Positions 7,387 through 16,996 of a stretch of 64,000 nucleotides of DNA are shown in pieces; the stretch's first letter is position 1; each line of letters begins with the position of its first letter. A program made the translations under genes and the position numbers. Under the pieces are notes generated by a model. The model was given only the letters and a program-made list of their open reading frames with translations, searched no databases and was not told where the DNA came from. The stretch is from Clostridium tunisiense TJ (GTDB lineage: Bacteria; Bacillota; Clostridia; Clostridiales; Clostridiaceae): assembly GCF_000300195.1 (NCBI RefSeq), contig NZ_AMQH01000004.1, forward strand, positions 1 through 64,000, written 5' to 3'.

Positions 7387-8697
7387 ATGGAAAGATTTCT
7401 AAAATGGGTTGAAGAAAAATTCATGCCTCCAATGGCAAAGCTAGCTGAGCAGAGACATCTTAGAGCAATCAGAGACGGTATTATATCAACTTTATCCTTA
7501 ATTATTGTAGGTAGTTTCTTTTTAATTATAGCATCACCACCAGTAGAGTCTTGGGCAAAAGCAGTAGCACCTTATGCAGGTAAAATCCTTATACCTTTTA
7601 GAATGACAATGGGACTAATGTCTCTTTATGCAGCTTATGGTATGGGATATAGTTTAGCTAAATCCTATAAGTTAGATGGAATTTCTGGTGGAGTTCTATC
7701 CTTAGCAGCCTTCTTATTAATGACTATTCCTTTAAATATGGATGCAGTGTTAAAGGAAGCTGCAAAAGCTGGAGTGCAAGGAGCTAATACTGTAGGTTGG
7801 ATCCTTCCTATGGGTAACCTGGGAGGAGCAGGTATGTTTGCAGCAATACTTGCCATGATTTTTGCAGTTGAGATACTGAGGCTTTTAAAGAAATACAATA
7901 TAACAATTAAAATGCCAGAACAAGTGCCAGAATCAGTAGCTAGATCCTTTGAAGCATTGATTCCAGCAGCAGTTATTATCATTGTGGTTTGGTTTGTAAG
8001 AGTATGGTTAAACTTCGATATTCAAAGCTTCCTTATCAAAGTGTTCTCACCAATAAAAGGCGTTGCAGGAAACAGTATTTGGGGAGTTATAGTACCAGTA
8101 TTCTTTATTTGTCTTCTTTGGGCAGCGGGTATCCATGGAGTTTCCATTGTAGGAAGTATTTTAAGACCTGTATGGTTAGTACTTCTTGAAGAGAATGCAT
8201 CCTTATTAGCGGCAGGTCAGCCAATGGTTAATATTTTACCAGAACAATTTTTCCAATGGTTTATTTGGATAGGAGGATCTGGTGCAACCTTAGGCCTTTG
8301 TATATTAATGGTATTCTCTAAGTCTGAGTATCTCAAGAGGGTAGGTAGGTTCTCCATTATTCCAGGAATATTTAATATAAATGAGCCTATTATCTTTGGA
8401 GCTCCAATGGTCATGAATCCATTGCTAGCAATACCATTTATTCTAGGACCTTTGGTAACAGGAATAATTTCCTATGTTGCAGTTTCAATGGGTATAGTTG
8501 GTAAGTTTGCTATTAATGCACCATGGACATTACCAGCACCTATAGGAGCATATTTTGCAACCAATGGTAATTTACCAGCAGTAATATTAGTTTTGGTAAA
8601 TATATGTATAACTACATTGATTTATTATCCTTTCTTTAAAGTGTATGAAAAGAAAATGATTAAAGAAGAACAAGAAAGCTCTAATTTAGAAGCATAA
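7387..8697 (+). CDS. PTS lactose/cellobiose-family IIC permease
   Basis: Integral membrane sugar channel of a beta-glucoside/chitobiose/lactose-type PTS. 436 residues with about ten hydrophobic segments. The conserved motif NINEPIIFGAPMVMNP near residue 325 contains the sugar-binding Glu region, and the N-terminal QRHLRAIRDGI is typical. IIB (15 bp upstream) and IIA (10355) belong to the same system. Candidate substrates are cellobiose, chitobiose or a cell-wall disaccharide; the sequence alone does not decide. Confidence 0.94.
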   Translation: MERFLKWVEEKFMPPMAKLAEQRHLRAIRDGIISTLSLIIVGSFFLIIASPPVESWAKAVAPYAGKILIPFRMTMGLMSLYAAYGMGYSLAKSYKLDGISGGVLSLAAFLLMTIPLNMDAVLKEAAKAGVQGANTVGWILPMGNLGGAGMFAAILAMIFAVEILRLLKKYNITIKMPEQVPESVARSFEALIPAAVIIIVVWFVRVWLNFDIQSFLIKVFSPIKGVAGNSIWGVIVPVFFICLLWAAGIHGVSIVGSILRPVWLVLLEENASLLAAGQPMVNILPEQFFQWFIWIGGSGATLGLCILMVFSKSEYLKRVGRFSIIPGIFNINEPIIFGAPMVMNPLLAIPFILGPLVTGIISYVAVSMGIVGKFAINAPWTLPAPIGAYFATNGNLPAVILVLVNICITTLIYYPFFKVYEKKMIKEEQESSNLEA

Positions 8698-8701
8698 AAA
8701 T

Positions 8702-8796
8702 TTAAGTAGCTTAGCCATAAAGTATTGAAATTATAAATATAAAATACCCCTTTATAAGTATAAAGAGAATAATATTAAACTGGCTAGGCTACTTAA
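8702..8796. repeat. Long-armed inverted repeat between IIC and GH4 genes
   Basis: TTAAGTAGCTTAGCCA (8702-8717) pairs with TGGCTAGGCTACTTAA (8781-8796), 16 bp with one G-U. The 63-nt loop holds a small CTTTAT / ATAAAG hairpin. It could be an RNA processing or attenuation site that sets unequal expression of the transporter and the hydrolase. Confidence 0.55.
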
Positions 8797-8975
8797 TTTT
8801 AAATAGGAATAGTTTTATTTATATATAAGTTGTAACAGTATTTTTGCATTACTCAATAAAATAAAAGAAACTTGTATGAAAGAGAAGGCAAAAGTAGGTT
8901 TATTGACGATGTAGCCTCTTTATTTCCTTATATATATTTAAAATTTTATTTACATATTAAGAGAGGAGGAGCTAA

Positions 8976-10298
8976 ATGAAGGGTTTAAAGATAGCAATAA
9001 TTGGTGGAGGAAGTAGCTATACTCCTGAAATAATTGAGGGATTTATTAAAAGAAGCGAAGAACTTCCAGTGGAGGAAATACATTTAGTAGATATCGAAAG
9101 TGGAGAAAACAAACTTAATATAGTTGGAAACCTGGCTAGGAGAATGATTGATAAAGCAGGGGCAAGCATAAAAATAGTACTTACCTTTGATAGAAAAACA
9201 GCATTAAAGGATGCAGACTTTGTAGTTACACAGTTTAGGGTTGGAGGGCTACAGGCTAGAGCCATGGATGAAAGATTTCCATTAAAATATGGGGTGTTAG
9301 GACAGGAAACTACAGGTCCGGGAGGCTTTGCAAAGGCCCTAAGAACTATACCAGTAATTCTTGAAATATGTAAGGATATAGAAGAACTTTGTCCAGAGGC
9401 TTGGCTAATAAATTTTACTAATCCTTCGGGGATTATCACAGAAACAGTGCTAAAGCATACTAAGACAAAGTGTATAGGGTTATGTAATGTTCCAATACAC
9501 ATGACCATGAATATAGCTAAAATTCTTGAAGTAGAGCCTAAGGATATATTTATTGATTTTGTGGGACTAAATCATCTCTTATGGGGTAAAAAGGTTTGGT
9601 ATAAAGAACAAGATGTCACATCCAAAATAATTGAAGGATTTTTAGATGATAAAAGTTTAACAATGAAAAATATTGTAGATTTAAAGTGGGATGGAGAGTT
9701 TTTAAGAGCACTTAACATGATTCCCTGTCCCTATCATAGATATTATTATATGACCGATACTCTTGTTAAAGAAGAAATACTTTTAGTAGACAGTGGGAAA
9801 GGCACCAGAGCAGAGCAGGTGCAAGAAGTAGAAAGGGTTCTCTTTAAGAAATATAGTGATCCAAGTCTAGATGTAAAACCTAAGGAATTAGAGAAAAGGG
9901 GAGGGGCTTATTATTCAGAGGCGGCTGTATCTTTAATAAGTGCTATCTATAATAATAAGAGAGAAGTTCATGTAGTGAATACAAGAAATAATGGAGCAAT
10001 TGATCAGGTTCCTGAGGATAGTGTAATTGAAGTAAATTGCTTAATTGACTCAAGAGGAGCCACACCCTTAAGTTATAAAGAAAGACTTCCAGTAGAAATA
10101 AGTGGGCTAATTCAACAGGTTAAAAGTTATGAAATTTTAGCAGTTGAAGCAGCAGTTAAAGGGGATATAAATAAGGGATTAATGGCTTTAGTGGCAAATC
10201 CGTTAATTCCATCAGTAGACACAGCAAAAAGCCTTTTAAAAGATCTGTTGGAAATAAATAAGGATTACTTACCGCAATTTATGGAGAAGCAGTGGTAG
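8976..10298 (+). CDS. GH4 family 6-phospho-glycosidase
   Basis: NAD- and metal-dependent hydrolase that cleaves phosphorylated disaccharides delivered by a PTS, by an oxidation-elimination mechanism. The Rossmann start is IAIIGGGSSYTPEII. The metal site is built by Cys170-Asn171 (GLCNVPIHM) and His200 (GLNHLLWG), as in 6-phospho-beta-glucosidases of GH4; NFTNPSGIITE is also typical. 440 residues is normal. GAGGAGG lies just before the ATG. It sits between IIC and IIA of the same operon. Beta-glucosidase activity is the usual assignment, but the nearby murQ and anmK leave an amino-sugar substrate open. Confidence 0.93.
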   Translation: MKGLKIAIIGGGSSYTPEIIEGFIKRSEELPVEEIHLVDIESGENKLNIVGNLARRMIDKAGASIKIVLTFDRKTALKDADFVVTQFRVGGLQARAMDERFPLKYGVLGQETTGPGGFAKALRTIPVILEICKDIEELCPEAWLINFTNPSGIITETVLKHTKTKCIGLCNVPIHMTMNIAKILEVEPKDIFIDFVGLNHLLWGKKVWYKEQDVTSKIIEGFLDDKSLTMKNIVDLKWDGEFLRALNMIPCPYHRYYYMTDTLVKEEILLVDSGKGTRAEQVQEVERVLFKKYSDPSLDVKPKELEKRGGAYYSEAAVSLISAIYNNKREVHVVNTRNNGAIDQVPEDSVIEVNCLIDSRGATPLSYKERLPVEISGLIQQVKSYEILAVEAAVKGDINKGLMALVANPLIPSVDTAKSLLKDLLEINKDYLPQFMEKQW

Positions 10299-10354
10299 AA
10301 TCAAATATTTAGTAATAAGAATAATTGCTCTATTGATAAAAAGGGGGAACTTTT

Positions 10355-10669
10355 ATGGAGAATGAAATTTTTGAAATAATATCTCATGGTGGAAATGCCA
10401 GAGCCTTTGCTTTTGAAGCAATGAGGGCAGCTGAAGAGGGAAAAGCAAAAGAAGCAGAAGAGTTACTAGAGAAAGCTGAAGAAGAATTGAGCCTGGCTCA
10501 TAAGACACAAACAAAGCTTATTCAAATGGAGGTAAATGGAGAAAGCCTTCAAATGTCACTACTCATGGTTCATGCTCAAGATCATCTTATGACTGCCCTA
10601 TCAGAAAAAAGTTTAATTGAGCATATGGTAAAGTTATACAAAGTTATTCACAAAAATAATCTTGTATAA
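10355..10669 (+). CDS. PTS lactose/cellobiose-family IIA component
   Basis: Cytoplasmic trimeric phosphocarrier taking phosphate from HPr. It has 104 residues, all-helical, with the active-site motif VHAQDHLM, where His73 is the phosphorylation site and Asp76 the metal-binding residue of the trimer core. The opening ISHGGNARAFAFEAM is typical. It follows the GH4 gene by 56 bp and completes the IIB-IIC-IIA set, so the PTS is entire apart from the general HPr and EI proteins. Confidence 0.94.
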   Translation: MENEIFEIISHGGNARAFAFEAMRAAEEGKAKEAEELLEKAEEELSLAHKTQTKLIQMEVNGESLQMSLLMVHAQDHLMTALSEKSLIEHMVKLYKVIHKNNLV

Positions 10670-10799
10670 ATTTAAGGTGGGGATTTAATCAGACACTTTA
10701 TAAGTTATTTAAGTAAAGTTTACTTATAGTTTAATATAGAATTTCCTAGTAAAAATGAAATCTTTATAAATAAGAATATGGAATTAAGGAGAAGTGTAT

Positions 10800-11087
10800 A
10801 TGTGGTCAAAGATTTTGTACATTGCATTACTGATGGTAATAGTGCTTGCTTCAGTAAAATTTACTAAAGCTATGATGAAAAAATTTAAGCTCAATAGGTG
10901 GATTATAGGTAGTGCAGCACCTTTTGTTTTAATAATTCCATCCTTACTATTCGATAAAATTCATCCAGTAGTTTGGAATATACTTTCTATTATTTTTTCA
11001 GTGATGTGTATTATGTTTTTTGAAATATCTAGAAGTCTTCTTGAAGAAGGTAAGTATAAGGGTGTAATAAAATATAGTAAAAAATAA
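10800..11087 (+). CDS. Small membrane protein of unknown function
   Basis: 95 residues with three predicted transmembrane segments (ILYIALLMVIVLASV, WIIGSAAPFVLIIPSL and WNILSIIFSVMCIMFF) and a basic tail. I do not recognise a family. ATG 10800 is preferred over an in-frame GTG at 10794 because AGGAG lies 8 nt before it. It lies between the PTS IIA gene and the regulator, in the same direction, so it may be expressed with the PTS operon; a role in sugar uptake is only a guess from location. Confidence 0.7.
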   Translation: MWSKILYIALLMVIVLASVKFTKAMMKKFKLNRWIIGSAAPFVLIIPSLLFDKIHPVVWNILSIIFSVMCIMFFEISRSLLEEGKYKGVIKYSKK

Positions 11088-11220
11088 TAAAAACAAAGAA
11101 AAACACTGAAAAGATTAAGTGTTAAAGAACTAAGGATAACATTCTTGCATTGCAATTTATCATAAATACCAACTTGTTTAGCATAGTATGTGGTAGAGAT
11201 GAAAACAAGGTGGTAGTAAT

Positions 11221-13890
11221 ATGAAGCATTTAGAGATATATAATGCACTGCAAAGTTTATGCAATAATCATCAAAATGGTAGTGGAAAGATTAAAGGGTT
11301 TACTGCAGAGGAAGTTGCAAAGCTAATGAATATGAAAAGACCAAATGTAGTGAGGGAGTTCGCAAAATTAATAAATGAAGGGCTTATGGAAAAGGCTACT
11401 GGAAGACCTGTACTTTATTATGTAAAAAATTATAATAAACCTTCAGTTGAAAGGATAAATGAAGCTCTGCTTTTAGAAGACTCAGTGTTTAATTCCATAA
11501 CTGGAAAAGAGTTAAGTTTAAAGCATTGTATAACTCTTGCTAAAGCAGCAATAATTTATCCACCAAGGGGGCTCCATTGTCTTATTGCAGGAGAGACTGG
11601 GGTTGGAAAGTCCTTTTTTGCAAAAACTATGTTTAAATATGCTTTGCAAACCAGAGTTATTAAGGATAATAATAGATTTTCCGTATTTAACTGTGCAGAT
11701 TATGCTAATACTCCCCAACTTTTAGTTTCTCAAATATTTGGAGTTAAGAAGGGGGCCTTTACGGGAGCCACTGAGGATAGAGAAGGAATCATAGAAAAGG
11801 CAAGAGATGGGATTTTGTTCCTTGATGAAGTTCATAGACTTCCACCAGAAGGGCAGGAGATGTTATTTACTTTGATGGATGAAGGATACTATTCCCCTTT
11901 GGGAAGTACAAAGCAAGTTGCCATTAATTTAATGATAATATGTGCTACTACTGAAAATATAAATTCTTCATTACTTAGAACCTTTACTAGAAGGATACCT
12001 GTAACCATAGTTCTACCACCTCTTAGGGAAAGAAGTGTGGAGGAGAGACTAGAACTAATTCAAAACTTTTTAGGGGAAGAATCAAAAAGAGTTGGGAAAA
12101 AAATTGAAGTTCAAGGAGATGCTTTAACCGCATTAATTAACTATGATTGTTTTAATAATATAGGAGAATTAAAAAGTGATATTCAAATAGCATGCGCTAA
12201 GGCTTTTCTTAGAAGTATGTTTTCTCATGGAAACGTAAAAGTTCATATGGAAGATTTCTCACAAAAGGTAAAAGCTGGACTTTTAAAAGCAAAAAAAGTA
12301 AGCAACATGGATAGTAGTCTAAAGTTTTCAAACAACGAGGAACTAACAATGGGAGATATGGAAGAGAAGTATAAGCTTTCTAAAAATATTTATGAATTCA
12401 TTGATAGTAGAAGCGAATTCCTCAAATCCTATGGCTTAGAGCAAATAGATATAAAAGGAAAGCTATCGGATGAGGTAGAGGATTTTATTAATAGGTATGT
12501 GGCAAGCATTAAAGATAAGCATGAGTTTAAAGAAATAAAATCTATGATAGACAATAATATTTATGATTTACTAAGTAATTTTATATATGTTGCAGAATAT
12601 AGATTGAAGAGAAAGATTAGGAAAAATACCTTTATAGGATTATTAATTCATATTGATGCCTTTTTAAACAGAGCTAAGGTAAAAGGTATAATAGAAAATC
12701 CTAAAATTGATGAAGTGAGAAAGAAATATCCAGAAGAATTTAAGCTAGCAATGATTCTTGCGGACAAGCTTCAAGAAAAATTTAACATTGTAGTCCCTTT
12801 AGAAGAAATAGGGTTTATTACTATGTTTTTTGCAGCTGATGGAAAGGAAGTTCAAAAAAGGGTTACTGTAATACTTGCGATGCACGGCAATAGTACGGCA
12901 ACGTCTATGGCAGAGGTAGTCAATGAATTGTTAAACACAAATCATGTTATTGGCTTTGATATGCCCTTATCAATGAAACCTGAAGAGGCACTTCAAAGTA
13001 TTGAAAAAATTATTGTGGAAAACCATGAGGGTATGGGAGTATTACTTATGGTGGATATGGGGTCTTTGAAATTTTTTAATACAATAATAAGAAAAAACAC
13101 AGGAATAGAAGTAATTACTGTAGATATGGTGACTACTTCTATGGTAATTGAAGCCACTAGAAAGGCAATTATGAATAAAGAACTACAACACATTGTGAAA
13201 GAATTAAGTCCCAATACTAAGGTAATAGAATGTCAAGATAAAGAAGAAGTAAAGAAGTCTGTAATTATAACTGCTTGCTCTACAGGGGAAGGAACAGCTC
13301 AAAAACTAAAGGAGTTTATATACAAAAATTTTACTGGAGAAAAATATGAAGTAATAAACCTAGGAATTAAGGATGAAGAAAAATTTCAAGAGGCAATAGA
13401 ACAGCTAAAAAAAGAAGCTAATATTAAAGCTGTAGTGAGTCCTTTTAAAATAACCATTCCAGGCATAACCTATATACCCATGGATAAATTTTTTAGAGAG
13501 TTCATGGATGCAGATTTTCAAGATTATATCAGTGATGAATCTCTTTTAGAAAACATGAAAACCATATATAAAGATTACTTAAATTTAAAGGACTCAGAAT
13601 ATATGGTGAATACACTAATACAACTTATTACAAAAATAAAATACACCTTTGATATACATTTAGACAGTGAAAAATTGAATGGTCTTTTAATGCATTGGGG
13701 GGCATTAATTCAACGATTAATAGAAAGAGAAGAAACCTATAAATGCAAAAACTTGCAAACTGTATTGAAAAGGTATGGTGAACTATTCGAAGTTATTAGG
13801 CGAGGGGTTATGGAATTAGAAGCTAAAGTCAACATTACTTTTTCAGATGAAGATATAGGAAATATTATTGAAATATTAGTAAATCTGTAG
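11221..13890 (+). CDS. LevR/CelR-type sigma-54-dependent transcriptional activator with PTS domains
   Basis: Enhancer-binding protein that drives sigma-54 promoters, with activity tuned by PTS phosphorylation. Domains in order: N-terminal winged HTH (about 1-70); AAA+ core with Walker A GETGVGKS (124-131), the sigma-54 contact loop GAFTGA (178-183) and Walker B ILFLDE (198-203); PRD1 with His477 (LLIHIDAF); EIIA-Man-like domain with His555 (AMHGNSTA); EIIB-like region; and PRD2 with His825 (LMHWGALI). 889 residues, full length. The obvious target is the -24/-12 promoter at 7009 with the inverted repeat at 6943. All phosphorylatable histidines I can place are intact. Confidence 0.95.
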   Translation: MKHLEIYNALQSLCNNHQNGSGKIKGFTAEEVAKLMNMKRPNVVREFAKLINEGLMEKATGRPVLYYVKNYNKPSVERINEALLLEDSVFNSITGKELSLKHCITLAKAAIIYPPRGLHCLIAGETGVGKSFFAKTMFKYALQTRVIKDNNRFSVFNCADYANTPQLLVSQIFGVKKGAFTGATEDREGIIEKARDGILFLDEVHRLPPEGQEMLFTLMDEGYYSPLGSTKQVAINLMIICATTENINSSLLRTFTRRIPVTIVLPPLRERSVEERLELIQNFLGEESKRVGKKIEVQGDALTALINYDCFNNIGELKSDIQIACAKAFLRSMFSHGNVKVHMEDFSQKVKAGLLKAKKVSNMDSSLKFSNNEELTMGDMEEKYKLSKNIYEFIDSRSEFLKSYGLEQIDIKGKLSDEVEDFINRYVASIKDKHEFKEIKSMIDNNIYDLLSNFIYVAEYRLKRKIRKNTFIGLLIHIDAFLNRAKVKGIIENPKIDEVRKKYPEEFKLAMILADKLQEKFNIVVPLEEIGFITMFFAADGKEVQKRVTVILAMHGNSTATSMAEVVNELLNTNHVIGFDMPLSMKPEEALQSIEKIIVENHEGMGVLLMVDMGSLKFFNTIIRKNTGIEVITVDMVTTSMVIEATRKAIMNKELQHIVKELSPNTKVIECQDKEEVKKSVIITACSTGEGTAQKLKEFIYKNFTGEKYEVINLGIKDEEKFQEAIEQLKKEANIKAVVSPFKITIPGITYIPMDKFFREFMDADFQDYISDESLLENMKTIYKDYLNLKDSEYMVNTLIQLITKIKYTFDIHLDSEKLNGLLMHWGALIQRLIEREETYKCKNLQTVLKRYGELFEVIRRGVMELEAKVNITFSDEDIGNIIEILVNL

Positions 13891-13961
13891 GATACGGTAA
13901 GGCTTCAATGTGTAAGCAGAGAAAAAATATTCCCTATAGGCTTTTAAAGAGAAACTTTATA

Positions 13962-14007
13962 TTAGTCATCTTAAAGCCTAAGGGATCAAGGTAGACTCAT
14001 ATATAAG
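13962..14007 (+). repeat. Dispersed fold-back repeat, copy 3 (degenerate, 5' half only)
   Basis: GCCTAAGGGATCAAGGTAG followed by ACTCATATATAAG resembles the first half of the other copies; the TGGTTCCC arm is not recognisable. It lies just before anmK. Confidence 0.45.
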
Positions 14008-14038
14008 AAAATAGCAATATAAAGGGGCTTGTTTTAGT

Positions 14039-15199
14039 ATGGAAAAGTATGCAGTAGGACTAATGTCAGGTACTTCTTTAGATGGCATAGATGGTGCCTT
14101 GGTTAAAATACAAGGAGTAGGTGTAGACACGAAACTAGAGCTTCTTCATTTTATTAATGAGAGAATTCCAGAGAATATTAAGGAAGAAATAAGCAATTGC
14201 TGCTTAAAGGAAAAGTCTAATGTTGAACTTATCTGTAGCCTAAATTTCAAGTTAGGCTATTTGTTTAGCCAAGTGGTAAAAAAGCTTTGTGAAGGTGCAA
14301 GTTTTCCTCAAGATAAATTAGACTTTATTGGCTGTCATGGTCAAACTATATACCATATTCCAAGAGGTAATGGTGAAGTAGTAAAATCTACTCTACAGAT
14401 TGGAGAGCCAGCGGTGATTGCCTATGAAACCGGAATTACAGTAGTATCTAATTTTAGAACCATGGATATGGCAGCGGGTGGACAGGGGGCTCCACTAGTT
14501 CCTTATACTGAATATCTTTTATATAAGTGTAAAAAGAATAGGGTGCTTCAGAATATTGGAGGAATTGGTAATGTTACAGTAATCCCTGCTAACTGCAGTC
14601 TTCAGGAGGTCTACGCTTTTGATACAGGACCAGGGAATATGGTTATAGATGAAGTAGTAAGAAATCTAAAGGGATTACCTTATGATAGAGATGGAAACTT
14701 TGCAAGAGAGGGAACTGTTCATCAGGGACTTTTAGAAGAATTATTAGCTATGCCTTACATTAATATGGAGCCTCCAAAAACTACAGGTAGAGAACTTTTT
14801 GGTAAAGAATTTGTAAGTAAAATTTTAAGTAGGAACAAAAATATATTGCCAGTCGACTTCATAGCTACAGTAACTGCTTTTACAGCTCACTCTATTGTGG
14901 AAAACTATAGAAGGTTTATATTTCCAAAGGTGAAGATAGAAGAAGTAATTGTGGGTGGTGGTGGAAGTTATAATAAAACCCTTATTAGCATGATAAGACA
15001 GTTACTGCCAGAGTGTAAGGTTATGACTCAGGAGGATTTAGGTTATTCTTCTGATGCAAAGGAGGCCATAGCCTTTGCAATTTTAGCCAATGAAACCTTA
15101 AATGGTATTGAAGGGAATGTAATTGGTGCTACGGGAGCAAAAGAAAGGGTAGTTCTAGGAAACATAACTCCTGGAGTAAATTTTTTTAGGAGTAAATAA
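14039..15199 (+). CDS. anmK: Anhydro-N-acetylmuramic acid kinase
   Basis: Cytoplasmic sugar kinase that hydrolyses and phosphorylates 1,6-anhydro-MurNAc to MurNAc 6-phosphate during peptidoglycan recycling. The N-terminal phosphate loop is GLMSGTSLDGID; DFIGCHGQTIYH, NIGGIGNVT, DTGPGNMVID and VGGGGSYN are the family's blocks. 386 residues is normal. murQ follows 70 bp downstream and converts the product onward. The ribosome site (AAAGGGGC) is weak and rather distant. The gene lies directly after the PTS activator gene, linking a disaccharide PTS with cell-wall sugar recycling. Confidence 0.96.
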   Translation: MEKYAVGLMSGTSLDGIDGALVKIQGVGVDTKLELLHFINERIPENIKEEISNCCLKEKSNVELICSLNFKLGYLFSQVVKKLCEGASFPQDKLDFIGCHGQTIYHIPRGNGEVVKSTLQIGEPAVIAYETGITVVSNFRTMDMAAGGQGAPLVPYTEYLLYKCKKNRVLQNIGGIGNVTVIPANCSLQEVYAFDTGPGNMVIDEVVRNLKGLPYDRDGNFAREGTVHQGLLEELLAMPYINMEPPKTTGRELFGKEFVSKILSRNKNILPVDFIATVTAFTAHSIVENYRRFIFPKVKIEEVIVGGGGSYNKTLISMIRQLLPECKVMTQEDLGYSSDAKEAIAFAILANETLNGIEGNVIGATGAKERVVLGNITPGVNFFRSK

Positions 15200-15268
15200 A
15201 ATCAGATTATATGTGTGTGGAAAGGCTAGTTTATTAGAAAGTATGACTTTAAAAAGGAGTTATTATCT

Positions 15269-16183
15269 ATGATAATAGAAGATTTAGCTAAACTTACTAC
15301 TGAGAGTATAAATATTAATACAACAAACATAGATAGGGTTTCAACTATTAATATGATAACCTTAATAAATGAAGAGGATAAAAAGGTAGCTTTAGCTATT
15401 GAAAAAGTAAAAGAAGAAATAGCAAAGGCTGTAGATATAATAGCAGAAAGGCTTATGGAAGGTGGAAGGTTAATTTATGTAGGAGCAGGCACTAGTGGAA
15501 GATTAGGAATATTAGATGCCTCAGAATGTCCTCCAACTTATGGGGTAGATGAAAATCTAGTTATGGGAATTATAGCTGGTGGGAAAAGCGCCATGTTTAA
15601 AGCAATTGAGGGGGCAGAGGATAATAGTGAATTGGGTAAGGAAGACCTAATTAAGATAAAGTTAAATGAAAAGGATGTTATTTGTGGGATAGCCGCCTCA
15701 GGGAGAACTCCATATGTTATTGGGGCAATGAGATATGGAAGAGAGATAGGTGCAACAGTTTTATCTTTAAACATGAATAAGAATAGTGAGATGAATAGGT
15801 ATGCTGAAGTCTCAATTTCTGTAGAAGTGGGTCCTGAGACCATAATGGGCTCTACTAGAATGAAGTCAGGAACGGCACAAAAAATGGTGCTTAATATGCT
15901 TTCTACAGGAGCTATGATTAAAATGGGAAAAGTATATGGAAATTTAATGATAGATGTTCAACCATCAAATGAAAAATTAAAAATAAGAGCAAAAAGAATA
16001 GTAAAACTTGCTACAGGAGCCAGTGATGAAGTTATTGAGAGAATCTTAGAAGTAACAAAGTACAATGTGAAGGTTACTATACTAACTATGAAAAGCGGGC
16101 TCCCTATAGAGGAAGCTGAAAAACTCCTCCAAAAACATAGGGGGTATATAGCTAAGGCATTAGAGGAAATAAACATAAAATAA
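15269..16183 (+). CDS. murQ: N-acetylmuramic acid 6-phosphate etherase
   Basis: Removes the D-lactyl ether from MurNAc 6-phosphate to give GlcNAc 6-phosphate and lactate. The SIS sugar-isomerase fold is shown by [23 protein letters not shown] (residues about 71-93) and the family stretches [18 protein letters not shown] and [13 protein letters not shown]. 304 residues, full length. AAAGGAG precedes the ATG. It acts after AnmK, or directly on MurNAc-6P brought in by a PTS. I see no MurR-type regulator nearby, and an AT-rich noncoding stretch follows. Confidence 0.97.
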   Translation: MIIEDLAKLTTESININTTNIDRVSTINMITLINEEDKKVALAIEKVKEEIAKAVDIIAERLMEGGRLIYVGAGTSGRLGILDASECPPTYGVDENLVMGIIAGGKSAMFKAIEGAEDNSELGKEDLIKIKLNEKDVICGIAASGRTPYVIGAMRYGREIGATVLSLNMNKNSEMNRYAEVSISVEVGPETIMGSTRMKSGTAQKMVLNMLSTGAMIKMGKVYGNLMIDVQPSNEKLKIRAKRIVKLATGASDEVIERILEVTKYNVKVTILTMKSGLPIEEAEKLLQKHRGYIAKALEEINIK

Positions 16184-16528
16184 TATGAGCAGAAACTATA
16201 GTGGAATTAAGTTGGATTAGAAAGATAAGTTTTAAAAATATTTCTGTAGATTCTTCTTAGAGTCCACAGAATTTTTTATGGTGTTCTATTAGGAATTAAA
16301 ACTTACTAGTTTAATTTAAATGTGTCAAAATTCTACAAGATTAGATATTTGATTCTCAAAATAATATTATTTTTAATAAATATATAAACTAGTAATAAAA
16401 GGATACGAAATATATGGTAAGAAGATTAATGATTATTAACTTCATAAGAGTAACTCTTAACTGATTGACTAATTAATTCACTCAGGGGAAAGTTAATTAC
16501 TGTGTTACAAAAGTTAAAATATATAGAT

Positions 16529-16620
16529 AAAACCTATCTAGGACCCCCTTTCTCTAGATAGGTTTTAAAGAAAAAAACTAGGAAAAAGTAGTAAGAACTT
16601 TATGTTTTTACTACTTTTTA
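16529..16620. terminator. Two hairpins after murQ
   Basis: AAAACCTATCTAG / CTAGATAGGTTTT (16529-16566) and AAAAAGTAGTAA / TTACTACTTTTT (16583-16619). The second ends in a T run on both strands. They fit bidirectional termination between murQ and the convergent comFB-like gene. The rest of 16184-16729 holds only an imperfect AAGTTTTAA / TTAAAACTT fold-back (about 16220-16305) and no convincing gene. Confidence 0.55.
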
Positions 16621-16729
16621 TATTTAAGAAATTACACTTGAAATAGTTAATTATTAAATAAATAAAATAGGATGATAGTTCAGGGAAATCAATCTATAAG
16701 GTTGATAAAATAACTACCTTAAATAAAGT

Positions 16730-16996
16730 TTAGCTATTATGATGTGGATTTTTAGACACTATGTCAATGGCTTTAACTAGTTCTTTTACAATATCTGTAC
16801 TAAATTGTATTTCTAACTCATTTACCTTAGCATATAAATTTCCTGCATTTGTAACTACATATATAGGCTTAAGATTATTTAAGGCTATAGCCTTAATATC
16901 ATCACAGCATTTTTCACATTTGCACAGATTACTATAATCTGGAAGAATCTTTTTAAGAATATTATCTACTACAATTTCCATATAATTTTTAACCAT
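16730..16996 (-). CDS. ComFB-like protein
   Basis: 88 residues matching the late-competence ComFB family: an N-terminal helix with VVDNILKKIL, then the cysteine cluster CKCEKCCDDIKAIALNNLKPIYV. In this family two pairs of Cys bind zinc and the segment DIxAxALNxLxPxYV is diagnostic. The molecular role is unclear; ComFB proteins occur in competence operons and, in other bacteria, as c-di-nucleotide receptors. It stands alone on the minus strand, next to a chemoreceptor gene on the other strand; no competence genes are near. ATG 16996 with a close GGAG upstream. Confidence 0.85.
   Translation of the reverse strand: MVKNYMEIVVDNILKKILPDYSNLCKCEKCCDDIKAIALNNLKPIYVVTNAGNLYAKVNELEIQFSTDIVKELVKAIDIVSKNPHHNS

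Noticed and set aside
16414-16464. 16-codon frame MVRRLMIINFIRVTLN after murQ
   Set aside because: The upstream AAAGGAT site is weak and distant and the frame is too short to support.
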